A stretch of DNA of 64,000 bases from Callipepla californica brunnescens (taxonomy: Eukaryota > Chordata > Aves > Galliformes > Odontophoridae), in the NCBI GenBank assembly GCA_023055505.1, contig JALIRH010000004.1, positions 31,687,502-31,751,501 on the forward strand, in the 5' to 3' direction. Shown in pieces: positions 23,401-38,400 of this stretch. The translations under genes were made by a program, and so were the position numbers. The notes under the pieces are model-generated. The model made no database searches. It was not told the DNA's origin and saw only the letters and a list, made by a program, of their open reading frames with translations. Every line of letters starts with the position of its first letter. The stretch's first letter is position 1.

Positions 23401-26400
23401 TTTCCATGCAGTAAACAAGCCGCCCCGGCAGACACATGCCGCCCCTTCCACCCTGTTTCCCGGTGACTCAGCTCATGCTGCAGCCACTGGAGCAGGCGTG
23501 TGACCCCTGTCCAGGCACTCACTGCCCAGCAGATGAGCTGCAGGAGGGAAGGGCCCTGAAAGCCAGGGGTGTGCTCCCATATAGGGTCATCCTCAGGCCT
23601 CCCTGCTCCTGGCTTGCTTCCCCTGGCTAGGACATGACAGTGGGGCTGGATGCTAGGTGGGAAGAAGGCTGAGGAAGGGAAAGAGCTCCAAAGTAGAGCT
23701 TCGATCATCACGTCCCCGTAGGGGGAGGCAGTAAGGTGAGGGATACACACCTGAGCCCTGTGCGGGTATCTGTGTTGGAGCAGCATCAGCCCAGGTGGTG
23801 GTGGGGCCAGCCTGGGGAGGAGCACGCCGGGACTCTTCTTCCTCCACTAAGGGGAGCGAGCAGGAAGAACAGAGGCTGCAGCAACCTCAGCATTATGTTG
23901 TTCAATCTCACCCACTCTCTCCCTGCAGAACCAGCATGGCCCGCTGGAGAGGCACCATCCCCACATCCCTCTATCAGCCCCCCCTGCCCACGCCACGCAG
24001 AGGAGGTATCTCCAAGCTTCCCTGCTCTCTTTGCTGCCCCTTCTCCACCACTCCCACCCTGCCTTCCCACCAGCCAGGTGTTTACCTCTGCGTGCCTCAG
24101 GCTCTGGGGTAGTATCAGCAGCATCCTGAGATAAAAACACAAGACTGCCTCTAAGCACATGTGTGTAGCTGAGATGCAGTGTTCCATGCCCACTGAGATC
24201 TGACAGTGTGGAATGAGGGCCTATGCCTCACTCTGCAGCCTGAGCTGGAACCCCAGCCCCAGCAAACTGGAGGTAACACTGGTCAGAATCCTCAGCTCCT
24301 GCTGCTGTGAGCTAACAGCCTCTGAGCAGGTAACTGCCACAGTGCCCTCAGTCACCGCAGCTTAGCCAAGGTGCTACCATGGATGTACCTTGATGTGGAA
24401 AGACAAAAGTTACTCACCTGCCCAGCAGGAAAAACTTCACCTGGAAAGTGAAACAGTGCATGGTGAGTACAGACAAGGTGGGCAAGTGCCTTCATCATAC
24501 CCTGGCTGCTCAAAGTTCATCCCACCACTAAATCACTGCCTTGCAGTAGTCCCTCACTCTCCCTGCAGGAGTTTGTTACCACATTAAACACCCATGGACT
24601 CCTCTCTCAGCACTTCACAGACCCCAGAAACTTCCATCCCAGCAGATTCTGGCACAAGCAGTTGGTCACGCTTCTCCCCAGCTGCACTGGACAAACACCA
24701 AAGGACTGCAGTGCCAGGGCTCCCACGCACACCAGAGGTCCCAGGACAGGCAGCCTGACCAGTCAGCATCAACTGCAAGGCTGTAGTCACAGGAGCCTGA
24801 AGCACTCAACCTCCTCTGCAAGTCCTGAAGAAGCTGTGTCTCATACCCCAAGAATATTGCAGGGCTGAAGAACAACACCTTGAATATTTAAACAAGGGTA
24901 GAAAGCCAGTATGAGCTACAAGTCCACCCAAGAGGATGCAGCAGGACCTGGGAGTTTGCCCTCCCTTGCTAGAGACCCAGGTGGAGCAGTTTTAACTACC
25001 CTCTCCTGCAGAGGTGTCAGGATGGGGCAATGCCTCCAGGACACTCCCACGCAAACTGTCCTGCAGCTGCTGTCTCCTTGCTGCCCAGTCTAATGTCCAG
25101 TTGCTGCTCTCACTGTGCTCTTCCAGGCTGAAGGGCAGTTCTTCTGCCTCTGCCTTCCTCATGGAAAGGCGGATGTCAGAGCTGGAGTATGTATAGCCAT
25201 GTCCTGCTGGGCAAATTTCCTTGAATGCTCCTGCGGGGGAAAATCAAATCAAAGTTTTGGAGGTGGGAAAAGAGAGGCATGCAGGGATCACAGACACACA
25301 TGCTCATAGCACCCAGATATGATGATGGGGCATGTGGAGGAAGGAAGTGAAAACAGATATCTGTGTGAATGCAGGTACCAGTGTTTCCCACCCAAACATT
25401 TTCTGGAGGTTCCTAAGGGCTACATAATGCTAGAAACACATCTAGGCTGCAGGGGACAGATGTGTCAAGCAGAAGGTCTCTTGACAGGGCAGGGCAAGTT
25501 TTCAGCAGGTATTGGCTGGTACTCATGGACACCAACACTTCCATCTCTCCTCATGTCAGTACTGCTAGGGAGGGATCATGCCACAAGAAGGCCTGAGCTG
25601 GGCAATGAAGCAGATACAAGAGAACCCTGGCACCCAGCACTGAACACTCTGCACATCACTCAGGATGCTCTACACAAAGCATCTGAGGATTTTAGAATTG
25701 CTGAATCACTGACTCATTAAAGTTGGAAAAGACCACTAAGACCATTCAGTCCAACCATCATTTCACCCCCACCATGCCCACTAAACATGTCTCTAAATCC
25801 CACATCTACAAATTTCTTTAACTCTTCCAGGGATGGTGACTCCACCACTCCCCTGGGTAGCCTGTTCCAATGCATTACCACTCTTTCTGAGAAGTTATTC
25901 CTAACATCCAACCCAAGCCTTTCCTAGCACAACTTGAGGCCATTCCCTCTCATCCTAATTTCACCCCAGCCCTGAGGATTTCTGCACTTTCCCTCTATCC
26001 TACTCATCCCCATTCCAGAAGATGTGAGGGAAGACAAGTCAGAGGGAAGGGTGGCCAAGCAAAGCCAAACACAGACATGGCTGCACTCTCCATTTGGAGC
26101 AGAGCACTTTCTTGGTCTTACCTGAGCCGGGCACGGGGCATTCCTCACAGTTCTTGCCCCAGCCCTTGCCAACACGGCTGCAGCAGCAGATCTGCTGAGT
26201 GATTCGGTGGGAGAGGGGGAAGGAGCACACACCTCCAGCTGCTGAGCGGTAACACAGCCCCTGCTCCATCGACACTGCTTTATCCGCTGAAACACAATGG
26301 CATGTAAGTGCCTGAGGTCTGGCTCTAAGTCCAACAAAAACCTCCCCCTTGGGAATCTCTCTGCCCATGCCTCCCAACCCATCCTGAGGAAACCCCACCC

Positions 26401-29400
26401 TCTGCAGAGCACTCTTGCAGGCACGTTTCCTCCAGGCTGCACCATAAACAAGATCAGGAGGCAATGAAACATCCATGGACAAACATCACCCACGAGGGCT
26501 CCCTGGACACCCACCCTGTGCAAAAGTGCGGGCAGTGTGCACTCTCCCACATATGCAAAAGGCACAAAGCATGCTGCAACCCCACTGAGCTGGGGTCCCG
26601 TGCTGTGACTCCCCGTGGAGCACTTACAGATGCAGTGGCTGCGGGAGGGGTCCAACATGGTGCCAGGTCTGCAAGTACAGCGGAAGCTGCCACGGGTATT
26701 CAAACACTTGGCGTCTTTGCATAAGCCCTGTATCAAGCATTCGTTGATATCTGTGGGGAAGAGGGAGCACCAGCTCAGCTGGCATCTCCTGGCTGTGTAA
26801 CAAGGGCTGTGAGGTGGAGCTGCCTCTCCCCTCTTGCTGCTCAGCCAAGCCAGCATCCACAGCCATGCTGGTGCCTCAAGGTCAGAGGAACAAAGGAGAG
26901 GTGCAGAAACCAGTGCCCTAACCAGGTGCTGGCAGTGGCTCCAGCTTAGCTGCCCATGGGGATGTGAGATGTGGGGAAAGTGAGGGTGGAGGTGATACTT
27001 GTCCTGCAAACCTCTGCGAGAAGCAGCACGATGGTGTGATTGGAAAATTCAGGAAGAAAACTCTCAAACTGAAATGAGACATTAGAAGCAGGAACCTCCA
27101 CGGCAACAGCAGTCCTACATCTGCAGCACGGGCTCACTGGCTGCAGATGAAGATGGATCTGGAACAACTGCTCTGCTCTGTGGTCCTCGTGGAAAACAGA
27201 CATAGACCCATTGGAGAACTGCCCCATCAGGATCACTCTTACGGCCAGCTGGGTCATGACTCCAAGCCTTGGCTGGCAGGTCCTGTCCTCTCATCCCAGG
27301 TCATCAGGAGACATCTGCAGAGGATCCTTGCTGAGAAGCTCAGTGTGGGAGCACAGGAACGTCTGATCCCCATACAGAGCCCAGTGCCAGGCAGAGGAGT
27401 GATGGGCTAGACTCCAGCTCACCACTGTGCTGCCTTCTGGCCTACAGGTCATGCACGAGGGAGGCCACCACGTTCAAGCACTGCCTTGAATGCTGCCTCT
27501 GACTCAGCAAACAACATCAGGCACAGTCTTTGGAATGGAGCTGGGCTTCTCCCAGGGAAACACCACCAGCCTCATCCATTTGGCTGGCAACAAAGCCTTT
27601 CCTACAGCACCACACAGGAATGTATGAGCTAAGCTGGAGAAGATGAGGATTGGCGAAAGATGTGTAAGGGGGAAGCTGAGGGCAGATCTTAGGGTGGGGG
27701 TGAGAAGGAAGCATTCCTCATGGATTGGTCCAGCTTTATATCTCTGCTAAAGACCTTGGCCCAGAGAAGTGAGCATGCTGAAGAGATGTGCAGTCTCAGG
27801 AGGCACAAGCAGTGCAGGAAGAGCTGGACAGGAGTGTGGGGTGGCAGGAACTGTGTGAACTTCAGCAGTACTCCAGTACAAATCTCAAAAACGTATGCTG
27901 CCAGCTAAGAGGGGGGAAGAGAGAGTAAGAGCTCACAGACATGCTGCTGTAAGAAGCATCAGGGTGATGCTAGGAAGCTTCATGCCAACCACTTTCCAAT
28001 GACCCAGTCCTACTACCAGTATGCAAGGTCCTGGTGAAAGCCCAGGTGCCTTCTAGAGGTTTTCTCAAGGTGGAGGGCTGCAGTGACACTTGGAAGGATG
28101 GAGATACGGAAAAGCCTTCCTGAATGTAGCTTGGCGCAGGAACAGTTTTTACAGTACTAGCTTATTCCTCAGAGATGACGCTTCGCAGGATTGACAAGGT
28201 CTTCCTACCAGGGGGGCACAGAAAACCCCTGCATATTCCTTAATCATTCCAGGTCCTGAGGAAGGACATCTCCTGTGCTCTTTTGCAAAGTGCAAAAGGG
28301 TCCCAAGAACATCTCTTCCTACACTGAGCAGAAATGGTGCTATCAGAGCAGAAACTTCAACTGAGAGATAAAAGAGACTAGCACAGGGAAGATCAGCAGA
28401 GCATCCTCTGAAAAAATCCACAGGAACCTTGTGCCCCAGGTGATGCACTTGCCTACCTGTCCCTTGCTGCTCTGGGAGGAAGGGGTGGCCGTGACCGTGA
28501 TGTGACAGGCAGCATTTTCCTGTTGTATGCCAAGTACAAGACAGTTCATGAAAAAAGACCAGACCCTAAATGTGCCAGAAGTCCACTTCAATAAAGGGAC
28601 TGGTCTCTCTATAAAGCTGCCCACCCCAGCATCCCTTGAGAGCCATGTCACTCTGACACACCAAAGGGATGAGGTGTTTGGCCTCTGAATAAGCAAAGGG
28701 ATTGAAGGGATTAGAGTAATGAGAGCACAAAACAAACAAGCACTAAGGACTAGGCTTTGTGAGCTTAATTTAAATCAGGGCCACATGTTGGCCTCAGCCC
28801 AACCCTCCTTTTCCACTGGCAGCAGAAGACCCACTTCATAGTGGAAACCCCAAGAGGAGCAGAAGCAGGCAGGCACTCCGTGCCAACACTCCTACCCCTG
28901 CAGCATGCCAACCATGAACCAAGGGCCATAAACTGTCTCACGGCTTCCTCCCACCCCATACAAGTCTGCTGGTGCTCCTCAGAAACAGCCAAGCTGGGAC
29001 AGGCTCTTCTGGAGAGCATCTGGAGAAATACCTCGAGCCCATAGGGACTGTGGGGCTGATGCCAGCTGAAGCTGGATCTTCTAGCCACTCTCATTATAAT
29101 CCTGCTCCTGCTCAATGGGAAGCAACAAGAGAAGGAAAGGAGTTCTCACAGAGATGAGCTCCTTGTTGCTCTGCTGGAAGGCATCAGACAATCCTTACTG
29201 TCCACGCCAACCAGAATAAAGTGAGATTTTGCCAGGAGCCAGAGCTCAGCAGAGCAGCTGGTAGCTTCTCTCCTAAGGCCCCATGAACCAGCAGCTCCCA
29301 TCTGTTCTCTTGGCTCTACTCCTACCTGGTCTGGCAAGAGAAGGTCCCACTCAGCCTCTCCTTCAGACTATCAGCCGGACTGCTTGCTACAGACCTTGAA

Positions 29401-32400
29401 CAGAGGTTATGAGCTTCCAGATACATGCTCCACAGCAACAGCAGGGATTGGAAAAGCATCTTGAGGCAGCAGACTGCACAGCAGTGCTTGTCCAGCCCAA
29501 CTTACAAAGCAATATGTGGAGGTGCAAGTCTTTGCTTCATGTTTCTTCTTGCATACAAACCTCTTCCTAGCCAACACCACACCACCATTACCCTCTGCTC
29601 CTCAGCGTGTTGAGCCTCACTCTGCTCCAGAGGGTGAGGAAAGCAAGGCTGCAAGGCCTCCACTCACTGATGTCAGTGCTTTCAGCTGCTCTGCTCCTCA
29701 GGCTCAGATTGCATGTCTTTGGGTGGCTCCTCATACCCATTGCACTAGCCCATGGCCACACAGCGGGTGAGAGCTGTGCACCATGGAGAATAGAAGCTGT
29801 TGTGTTGTTGAAAGTTCTCCCCTAGGATGATCGGGGGAGGTTGAATCATTAATTAAGTAAGCATGGTGGAAAGTCCCAGATGCAAGAGATGAGTCATTAT
29901 ATCACCAGCCCTGGGTTAGTGTGCCAGGGCTCAGGCTCCCCGCTGCATCTTCTAGATGTCACCTCGCAGTTTACTGTGGATCATGGGAAGGGAACCAAAA
30001 AATTCCACTTCAGTCAGAGCATGGAAAATGCAAACACTGCAGGCTGGAGAATGCCAAATAAACATGAACCAGAGAGAAATGCAGAGGGGATGGTGCCATC
30101 CTAATGTGGAACTGAGGGACTGTGGAAGAGAGAAATAGATAGACCCTAACAGCATAGGACAGGCAAGGCAACCTGACAGCGACACAGTAAAAACACAGGG
30201 ATTTGCTTTTATGGACTCTCCCTCTTAATAAATAAGCAAATGAACATACAAACAGCCTTCCAAAATAGTTTTCAGGCAGCACAATTGCTGTTGCTTCAGA
30301 TTACAGGAGAAGAGCTATGCACTGACTCTTGGCAGAGCAGAAGCACAGACCCTCGCTGTGAGCACAGCAAGGGTCAACATCCCATCAGCAGGACCAAACA
30401 GGTGAGCATTCTCACGCTGGCACAGCTCTGAGCTGACTGCATGTACAGGCTGAGTCATGGAGGTCAGTGTTAGCTGTATTTTTCCCATGTTTGATGGAAG
30501 TAAAAAGCTTTTTGGTACATCTGTATCAGATAAGTTAGATTACTTTATTTTGCTTGTGTAGATAATTACATCTCTGTCAGACAGTGGATGTGGGAAAGAG
30601 AGAGACAAAAGCAGCAGCCTCACCTTGGCAGTGGCTCCTATTCAGCCTCTTGTATCCCTGGGGACACTCCACCTGTCCATTCTCAATGACGGGGCGCGCT
30701 GGAAAGAAAGAAAACAGTGAGAGATACAGGCAGCAGAGGTCCACCAGGGCCCTACCTTCCCCTCTGCCCTCCTTGCAGAAGGGAGGGAGGTACCCAGGTG
30801 TGCCTTGGACAAACGTGTGACAATGCCCAGGGCAGAAGGAGAGCTGGGAGCAGCCAAATTTCACAAACAATAGCTTCTACTGCTTGGAAGGTACTAGCCT
30901 GGTGGCCCAGAGGTGCCACATGTGCTTCATTATCCATCCCTATGCCACCTCAGCTCCACCTTGGCCAGTCTGGAGAGCCAGGCAGTACGTGACAAGGAGG
31001 ATCAGAGTGGAGAAAATGACAGAGGTCCATGATAAGATGCTGAAATAACAGCCCAGGGCCTGTTTATTACTTTTTCCTTCTTTTTTTTTATCCTACACAG
31101 TCACTCACCAAAGATTTCAAATTGTTGCTTAAAATAGCTTTGTGAGTTTCAAAATGGCCTATAACCTGCATGATTTCAATCTCATCCAAATCTTTAGAAC
31201 CTTGTAAAATAAATTCATAAATTTAAAGGTAGTTGAAGTTAGGCATTGTATTTTGGAGCAAGGGAAAGGGAATCTGGGAGGTGAAGGACAAGGGAGTGAG
31301 TAAGCCTGGGGTGGGGTGAAAAGAAGGGTACTTTGACTAGGGATTGGATTTTCCCAGGGTGGGGCTTCTTTTTAATGTTTTGGACCAAATGAGCGGAAAT
31401 GAGGAGAGCATGTAACAACTCAGTGACAGTGTGCTGGGGCAGAACAGGGATGTCCATAACTCTTTGTCCTGGATACTTTGACCCTATGATGCAGCTTAAA
31501 GCAATTCAAGGACACTTGGGCTTGGCAAAGAGCAGATATGAAGAAAACAAGCTGTTCTCCAGTCTGAAGCAGGGAAGAGAGAAGAAAGCTTCACTTCCCC
31601 AGGTGCATTTAATGAAGCTGCAAGGCTCTCCAAGTGCAGAAAGAGATTTTCAGTTGCTGGATGAATGACCAAGAAAAGTCTGCTGAACTCCTTCAGAAGT
31701 TCAGCCACAGATTGTAGGTAGCAGGGGCATATAAATATCTGGATGTTAAGGGAGAGGGGCAATACTAAGAATCACTGGGTATATTTCCAACCTTCCGGGA
31801 AGGGAAAAACAACCTCTGGCACCCCAGCAGGATTCCAGGTCCTCCCACATTACAGCCTGCAGGCTTGGGGCTGCCGACAGGCATTAACTGTGCTTGGAAG
31901 CATCTGTCAGCCTCAGCACAATGTGATAACAGACACTCAAATGAAACAGCATCGTTATGCACGAGCCCTCCAACAGGGAGCCAAGCATGCTGGAGATCAA
32001 ACAGCGATGACATATGTCAGAGCTCCGCTCCCTCTCCAAAAAGCCCCTGCAGAGAAACTAAGCCTGCACAGCATCCCGCAGCCAGATGCTGCTGGGGGAA
32101 GGCAAAGCACAAAGCAGTGGTGATGGGGGTGGGCAGGCAGGTCTGGAGCCACCTCAGCACTGCAAGGCAAGTCTGAAGAAACCTGCAGATCATTAGTGCA
32201 GCAAATTACTCTCACAAGGCTGCAGGTGGATATTTTAGTCTTGCAAAGAAACATATACTCCCTGGAAAGAACCTGCAGTTGGGGGTCAGCGTCCATTTCT
32301 CTCCCATACCACTGGTAGAAAAGGGAGAGTGGCTCTGGAGGCTACTCCACTGGAAGCTAGCAAAGGGCAATGCTAGCTGTTGACTGGAGAGGGCAGAGAT

Positions 32401-35400
32401 TCCTGCCTCCTGTGTCTGTCTGTCTGTCTGTCTACACTCTGGGAAAAGATTCTCCTGGAGACAGAGCCCACTGATAGAGCAGCTGAATTTCATCTGTTAG
32501 GCAGAGGGATTCCAGGCATGCTGTGGGCAGGGTGCCCTGGCTCCTGATTCAAGGATTTCAGAGCTTCACCTCCTGGGCTCTTCTGCCCACTTCTGCTTTG
32601 GAATTGAAATGATGGGCTCTGCGCAGACCTAACTTCTCTCAGCCCTTCCTCACCTCCAACTCTTCTGTCTTCAGCGAGGACGATATTAGAGCACAGAATG
32701 AGATAGAAAACAAATGCATGGAAACAGGCATTTTGCAGTCCAGTAGGACATTTTTTAAGCAGCCAGGCACACTTTGGAGTCAGCCATCCCAGGAGAAGAG
32801 GCTTTGCCTAGGAACCTTCTCCTGGGCCCTTGGGTAGATGCGGTGCTGACACTGCCAGGTAAATGGGGATAAGGAAAACAGGACAAAGCTCAGTCTGATG
32901 GTGAAATGGAAAGAAACTGCTGCTAGCGGTGGTAGCTGCAAAGCTTTGAGTGAGGCAAGGTCTGTGGGGTGAGATAATACGTTGCTTTAAGCCAGCAAAT
33001 ATCGCTGTTAAAAAGGGAAGAGGCAGGCCTGTGGTTAGATGAGCAGTGAGGAAATGCTTGGATGCTGAAAGCTAGCCTATTTCTTTCAACTCTTTCCATT
33101 TAAAAACCAAAAGCATTCTCTCTCTGCTGTCTCGTTGACCTCCTTTGCTACTTGAAAGACCAGCAGCCATTTCTGGAGACCCTGGCCTAGCTCTACAGAA
33201 CAGCCTTAGTTCTGCAGGATCCCAGCATCTCCCTGCACAGGTACTGGTCGTGAGTTTTCAGCCCATGGGTGTTGAAAGGAGCCAACATAGTGTCACAGCT
33301 GCTAAACCCACTGGCAGGAGAGCAGAGCAGCTCTGACCCCCCAGCAGTCTCCCCCAGCAGAAAAAAAAACACTCTGAAGATGTCAGGTCAAGAGGCTTGT
33401 GGCCAAAGGCTGTGACCGTGGGGATAAGCTGAGTACCCAGGCAGAATGGACAAGGAGACGATGTAAATCCTTGAGTTCTGTCACAACCTTTCTCCTCTCC
33501 TCTGGATGCTCTTTCATAGTCAGGCTCCCTTACAGCTTTCTCAATGCCCTAGCAAAGGGAATGTTGGCTGGGAAGGGGAGGGAGTGCACTGGCACTGATG
33601 TAAAACAGGAAACCAGCCCTCTGGTCCATGCATGGTCAACAAAGATCTTCAAGGTTAAGATACTTGAAGGAAAAAAAAAGTAATTGCTGTTGGCCTTTGG
33701 GTTTATTTCCGCAAAGAGAACATCACTCTGCTTCCAAAGTGGCATAAGTTACTTCCACACTTTTGCAATGCTGTGCTGCCATGTTCTGAGACCACAATAC
33801 TGCACATAAGTAATGGCAAAAACAGGAACTCTGCAGAACAGGGCAGTCCTAAAAAATGCTGCACTTGTCCTCTGCAGTACTGTCATTATCTTGTAGAGAT
33901 TTCAGCTTCTTCCCCCACCTCCAGCTCTTCCTTACTGTCCCAGACAGACTCTGTATGGCACATGATGCAGCGGTGGCACAAACAGCCTCCTCAGCAGCCT
34001 CCTTCCCATATTCCCTTTTTTCCCCCTCTCTCTATCCTCCCTAATGTGGCTGCAACAAGAGCAGACCAGGGGCTGATTTTTAAGGGGATTCCTGTTGCTG
34101 TTTCAATGCCTGCAGGCACGGCACAGAGGAGCGTGTGGCTGGCAGATCCGCTCTGCGTTCCCCATGATGACGGCTCCATGGGTGAGCTGCCACCCCTCAC
34201 AGTGGGAGGTCTGTTCGGGGAGTGCTGTGGATGCCAAGCCAGACATTACAAGATCCAACTTTCCAGTGAAATTCAGACTTTTCTCTAGGACAAAAAACTT
34301 GAAAAAACATGGGGAATGGGAATGAAAACAAAACAATGGCCTTCAAAGACTTGTTTCTTAATGCAGCTAAAACCTCTGGGCAGGAGGATGGAAAGCAGCA
34401 CAGGAAGATCAGCAGCGAGCGCAGCCAGTCAGTGCACGGCCAAGGCCATGCTCAGCCTGGTGCAAGCCTGTGCTGCAGCATGGACAGTTAAAACGCAGCA
34501 CCTGGAAGATGCTAGTTTACTGCTCTGGCCAGAAAATCCCCCAAGCCCATACAGAAAGATTAGACTGGTTGCAGAACTAGGGAGGAGGTGGAACAGAGAA
34601 GGGGCTGAGGCACAGAAGAAGCCATCACACGGGGCTTCATCTCAGCAAGAGCAGCATCCTCCTCACCTGGCCAGCTGCTCTTCCACTGTGTTCTCTACCA
34701 GAGAAACCCTGCAGACTGTCAGAGCCTCTCTGGCTGCACACTTCAGCAACCAGTCGCCCTTCTGAGGCTTGGAGTTAAAAAGGGAAAGAGAATGAACATG
34801 AGATGGAAGAAATGTGACCTAACGTCAGAGTAAGCACCTTGCTTTCAGAAAAAAAGCTCTGTGATACCAGTTTCCTTTATTCCAAATGTGCCTGAGGTGG
34901 ACCAAGGCAATCGAATGCTCAAGGAACAGCAACATCCAAGTTCACACACCCTCTGAGGTCTGTGTTGACCTGTAGCTTCCAGGGAAGGACAAAATGCTCT
35001 CATGGGTCTCATTAGCTTTACTTGGCATGGCCCATCTCTTGTCCGTGTACCAGCATGTTCTTCTCCACAGGCAACTACATTCCCTAGAATTGTATGTGGT
35101 CTAGGAGTGAAGCAGGAGCAGCTCTGCCCAGCAGAATGCCTTGGCACTGCCCAAATGCCCTGCCTATGTTTGGTCTCCTGCAGCTTCCTTAGCCTGATTC
35201 CCTTTTTACACCACTATCCTTCTTCAAGCTTTATCTTCTGTCTGCTGCAATGGAAAACCTGCTACAGAAAGTTCTGGCCAGGTCACACTACATCTCTACC
35301 TCTGTTCTGAATTCGGCAAAATGTAGTCAAAGCATTTGAGTATCTTTGCTTTTCCGACACAAGGCAAAACATAAAAAATACCAGGGACTGATTATGGCAG

Positions 35401-38400
35401 GTTCACTCGGACAGATGCCTGCCTTGATTTCCTCCTCTTCTCTGATGTCTTTCCGTGCACAAACATGTACCAAACATGAAAGTTGCACTCGACAGAGACA
35501 TCCGGACGTATCCAGACTCTACTAACAATCAGTGTCTCGGGCAGACAGTCAATCCAAACAAGTTCTCCATTTGTCTAGCTCTTGCCTGGCTGCACTTCTG
35601 TACATTTCTAAGTGTTTACACTGAACTTGCTTCTGCCATTTCTGTCTCTGGTTGCTGGAATGAAATTCCCAGAGCTGTCAAGTCTGCTCTGGTGCACGCT
35701 TCTCTGGGATGCACGAGCACAACACAGAGCTCTCGTCAAAGACCACTGTGCCAAGAAGCAAGCTGGAAGCATCCACTGGACATGTTATCTCCGTGCACAT
35801 GACCACAGGTCACCGAACAACAGCCCAGCAACTTTGAGCAAAATGTAAGCCAGCTAGACCAGAAGATAGACTAGACTAGACATGAGCACAGGACATGGTC
35901 TGCAGCAGGAATGATGCAATGATGCCTTCGTGCTGAACCCAGCAGAAGGTCCTTGAGAGGATACAGAGCTCAGTGTCTCTTTTAAAGCAGAAAGATCATG
36001 GAGAATGGAATGTTTCCCCGGCAATGTCTCTGAGTGAGATTTCTTGTATATGAAGACACTGCTGTAGAGAAAACCATTCGTTCATCAAGCATCTGCCCTA
36101 CATCGCCCCTCACTTGAATTGTGTGGTCTCTTGCATGTGGGGATAGTTACAGGGCAGTCAATCAGAAGTAGCCAAAAGAGAAAGATATTTGCATACAATT
36201 AAAAAGGATGAAAACAGCCCCTTCAGCTAGCCTGAATTCCTGCCAAAATCAACAAGAGCCATTTGGTTTGCAAAGGGGAACTGTAACCCCCAGAGCCAGA
36301 GGGACTGAGGATGGGATTTTTTTTGTGGCACAGGAAGACAGAGGGCCCAGGGGAGACATTTTTCATTTTACCATGAAATTCACCTGAAAAAAAGCCAGAC
36401 AAACATCTGCCCACTCAGTGAGGACCAGCAGTGACAACCTCCTGGAGCTGCAGCTGGAACTCAGGCATGTGCTGAGCTGCGGGAGTGGGACCTGCTGGCA
36501 TTTCTTAAACACATTTGCTCTGCTGGATGACTGCAAGGAGCACATGCAGGTATTTCATGACCCTTTTCACAGTAACCTGTGATTGAGGAAGCATTTTGGA
36601 ATCCTGAAGGTCTAAGTCCAGCAGAGCCGACCCTGTTGCAGCTATGGGCATAACTGCCAAGAGAAACCCAACATCCTGGCACAGTGAAAGAGAAAAGAGG
36701 TGAAAAGATTTTGCAGCCATCTGCAGCCTAACGGAAGTGCTGAGCAGCTGTCCTGCTTCCTAATGGAGAGTTCACAGGAAACAATGAGCAGGTGACTGCT
36801 GTGAGATGGCACCAGGGAGGGATGTGCAAGTCAGGCACACAAGAGAAAAAACACTAGAATACCATGGGAAGAAGAGGAGAAGGCTGAGGCATTTGGGTGC
36901 ATTTCCTGCTTGCCTTGATTCTAGCAGCTGCATGGTCACCTGCATGCTTGGGGCTGGCACATAAGAGGACCACAGATGGGCAGGCCTAGAGTAGAATGGG
37001 AAGATAACAGCAATCAGAGCTCACCGGAGCTGAGCTGGGTTCTAAGATGCTGACAGTCCAGTCTGTGATTGCAAAGAACTTGTTTGCAGCTTGGCTGAGG
37101 AGGAGCTGAATGAAGGGACCACAGGAAGGAGAAAGAAATGCAAGCAGCTCTGGGAAGTGTACAAATGAAAGAGAGGCAGAGCTAGGAGCCAGTATCACAC
37201 TGACATAAAACCGCTTGTCTTGGAGACCTCTGTTCTGCTCAGTGGTCAAAGCACCACTGAGTTTGCTTCAGTACTTACGAGCAGTGAAGGCACAAGAACA
37301 CACAACCAGAGTGATGAAGCTGTGCAAGAAAGAAGAGAGCAGCTCCCTGCCTGCACAAGCTGAACTGCACTCTCTGTACCGCACTGTGTCACATCCAGCA
37401 CAGGCCAGCACCTTGTCCTGCACCAGACCTGGTCAGAGCTGGCTATTCTGAAACCATGCCATCTGGGCAGCCAGGCCGTATGCATCTCCCATGGGGGGCT
37501 GCCCCATAGAAAAGAGACCCTCAGCACAGGCCCTCCACATTCTCGTGTGAGGTGTGAGGGGGTAACATGCAAGGGGCTGAGCCCTCCCATCCAATCCCAT
37601 CTCACACCAGCCAACACAGTATGCCCCTCAAAAAACATATGCTGTGGCAGTGAGGAATCCTTGCTGGGGCCAGGTGGGCCCGTCCAGTTCCCCAACACGG
37701 AGCAGCAGCTCTGGATGCCTGTGCCCCTGGAACGGACAGCGGGTGCACTCCTGCCAATTGTTTGATGTAGTGTTATTTCCAGAGCCCCTGCCAAGCCTGC
37801 GTCGGGCTGAGAGCAAGCCCGTAACTCTATAGGGCCGAGTCTGCAGCCTCCCCTGCTAATCTAGCACTGCACCTCCTAAAACCGCGGCTGTTGTTTTCCT
37901 GTTTCTCCCTCCTAGTGAGTCTGGCATGGAGAGAATTATTGGCTGCACAGGCAATGAGAAGCAAGTGCCACATGTGGAACCAACACCTAAGCAGAATGCT
38001 GTGCCCAGCAGTGCGGTGGGCATCGGCTCTGGCAGCAGCTCTTACCTGGTCGAGGGGGGCAGGCCAGGCACCTGTCCACCCCCCAGAAGAGCCCCACACT
38101 GCCACAGCAGTCCTCCAGCAGCGTCAGCCCTGGCAGCGGGTTGGTGCACTGTGGAGAGAGAGGAGGGGGGTCAGGCATCGCACTGGAGTCAGGACTGAGC
38201 ATCTGTCCCACTTGACTCACAAGGGCAATGAGGGCTCTGGGTAGATGGCAGCACTGTGCTTTCAGCAAAGCTCCCCACAGGGCTGGGGATGCAGTTTAAG
38301 ACAGTAAACAGTTCTGCAGACAGAAAAACACACGTCTCCCTCAGCTGCACCCCTCGAAGGAGAAGGGGACATTCAGTGGAGCAGAACGTACACTAGAGAT

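Noticed and set aside
25924..27009. 361-codon open frame on the minus strand
   Set aside because: It runs through a real cbEGF exon in frame but also through introns, and it reads the TB exon in the wrong frame. The splice sites and the true TB frame show it is not a gene.
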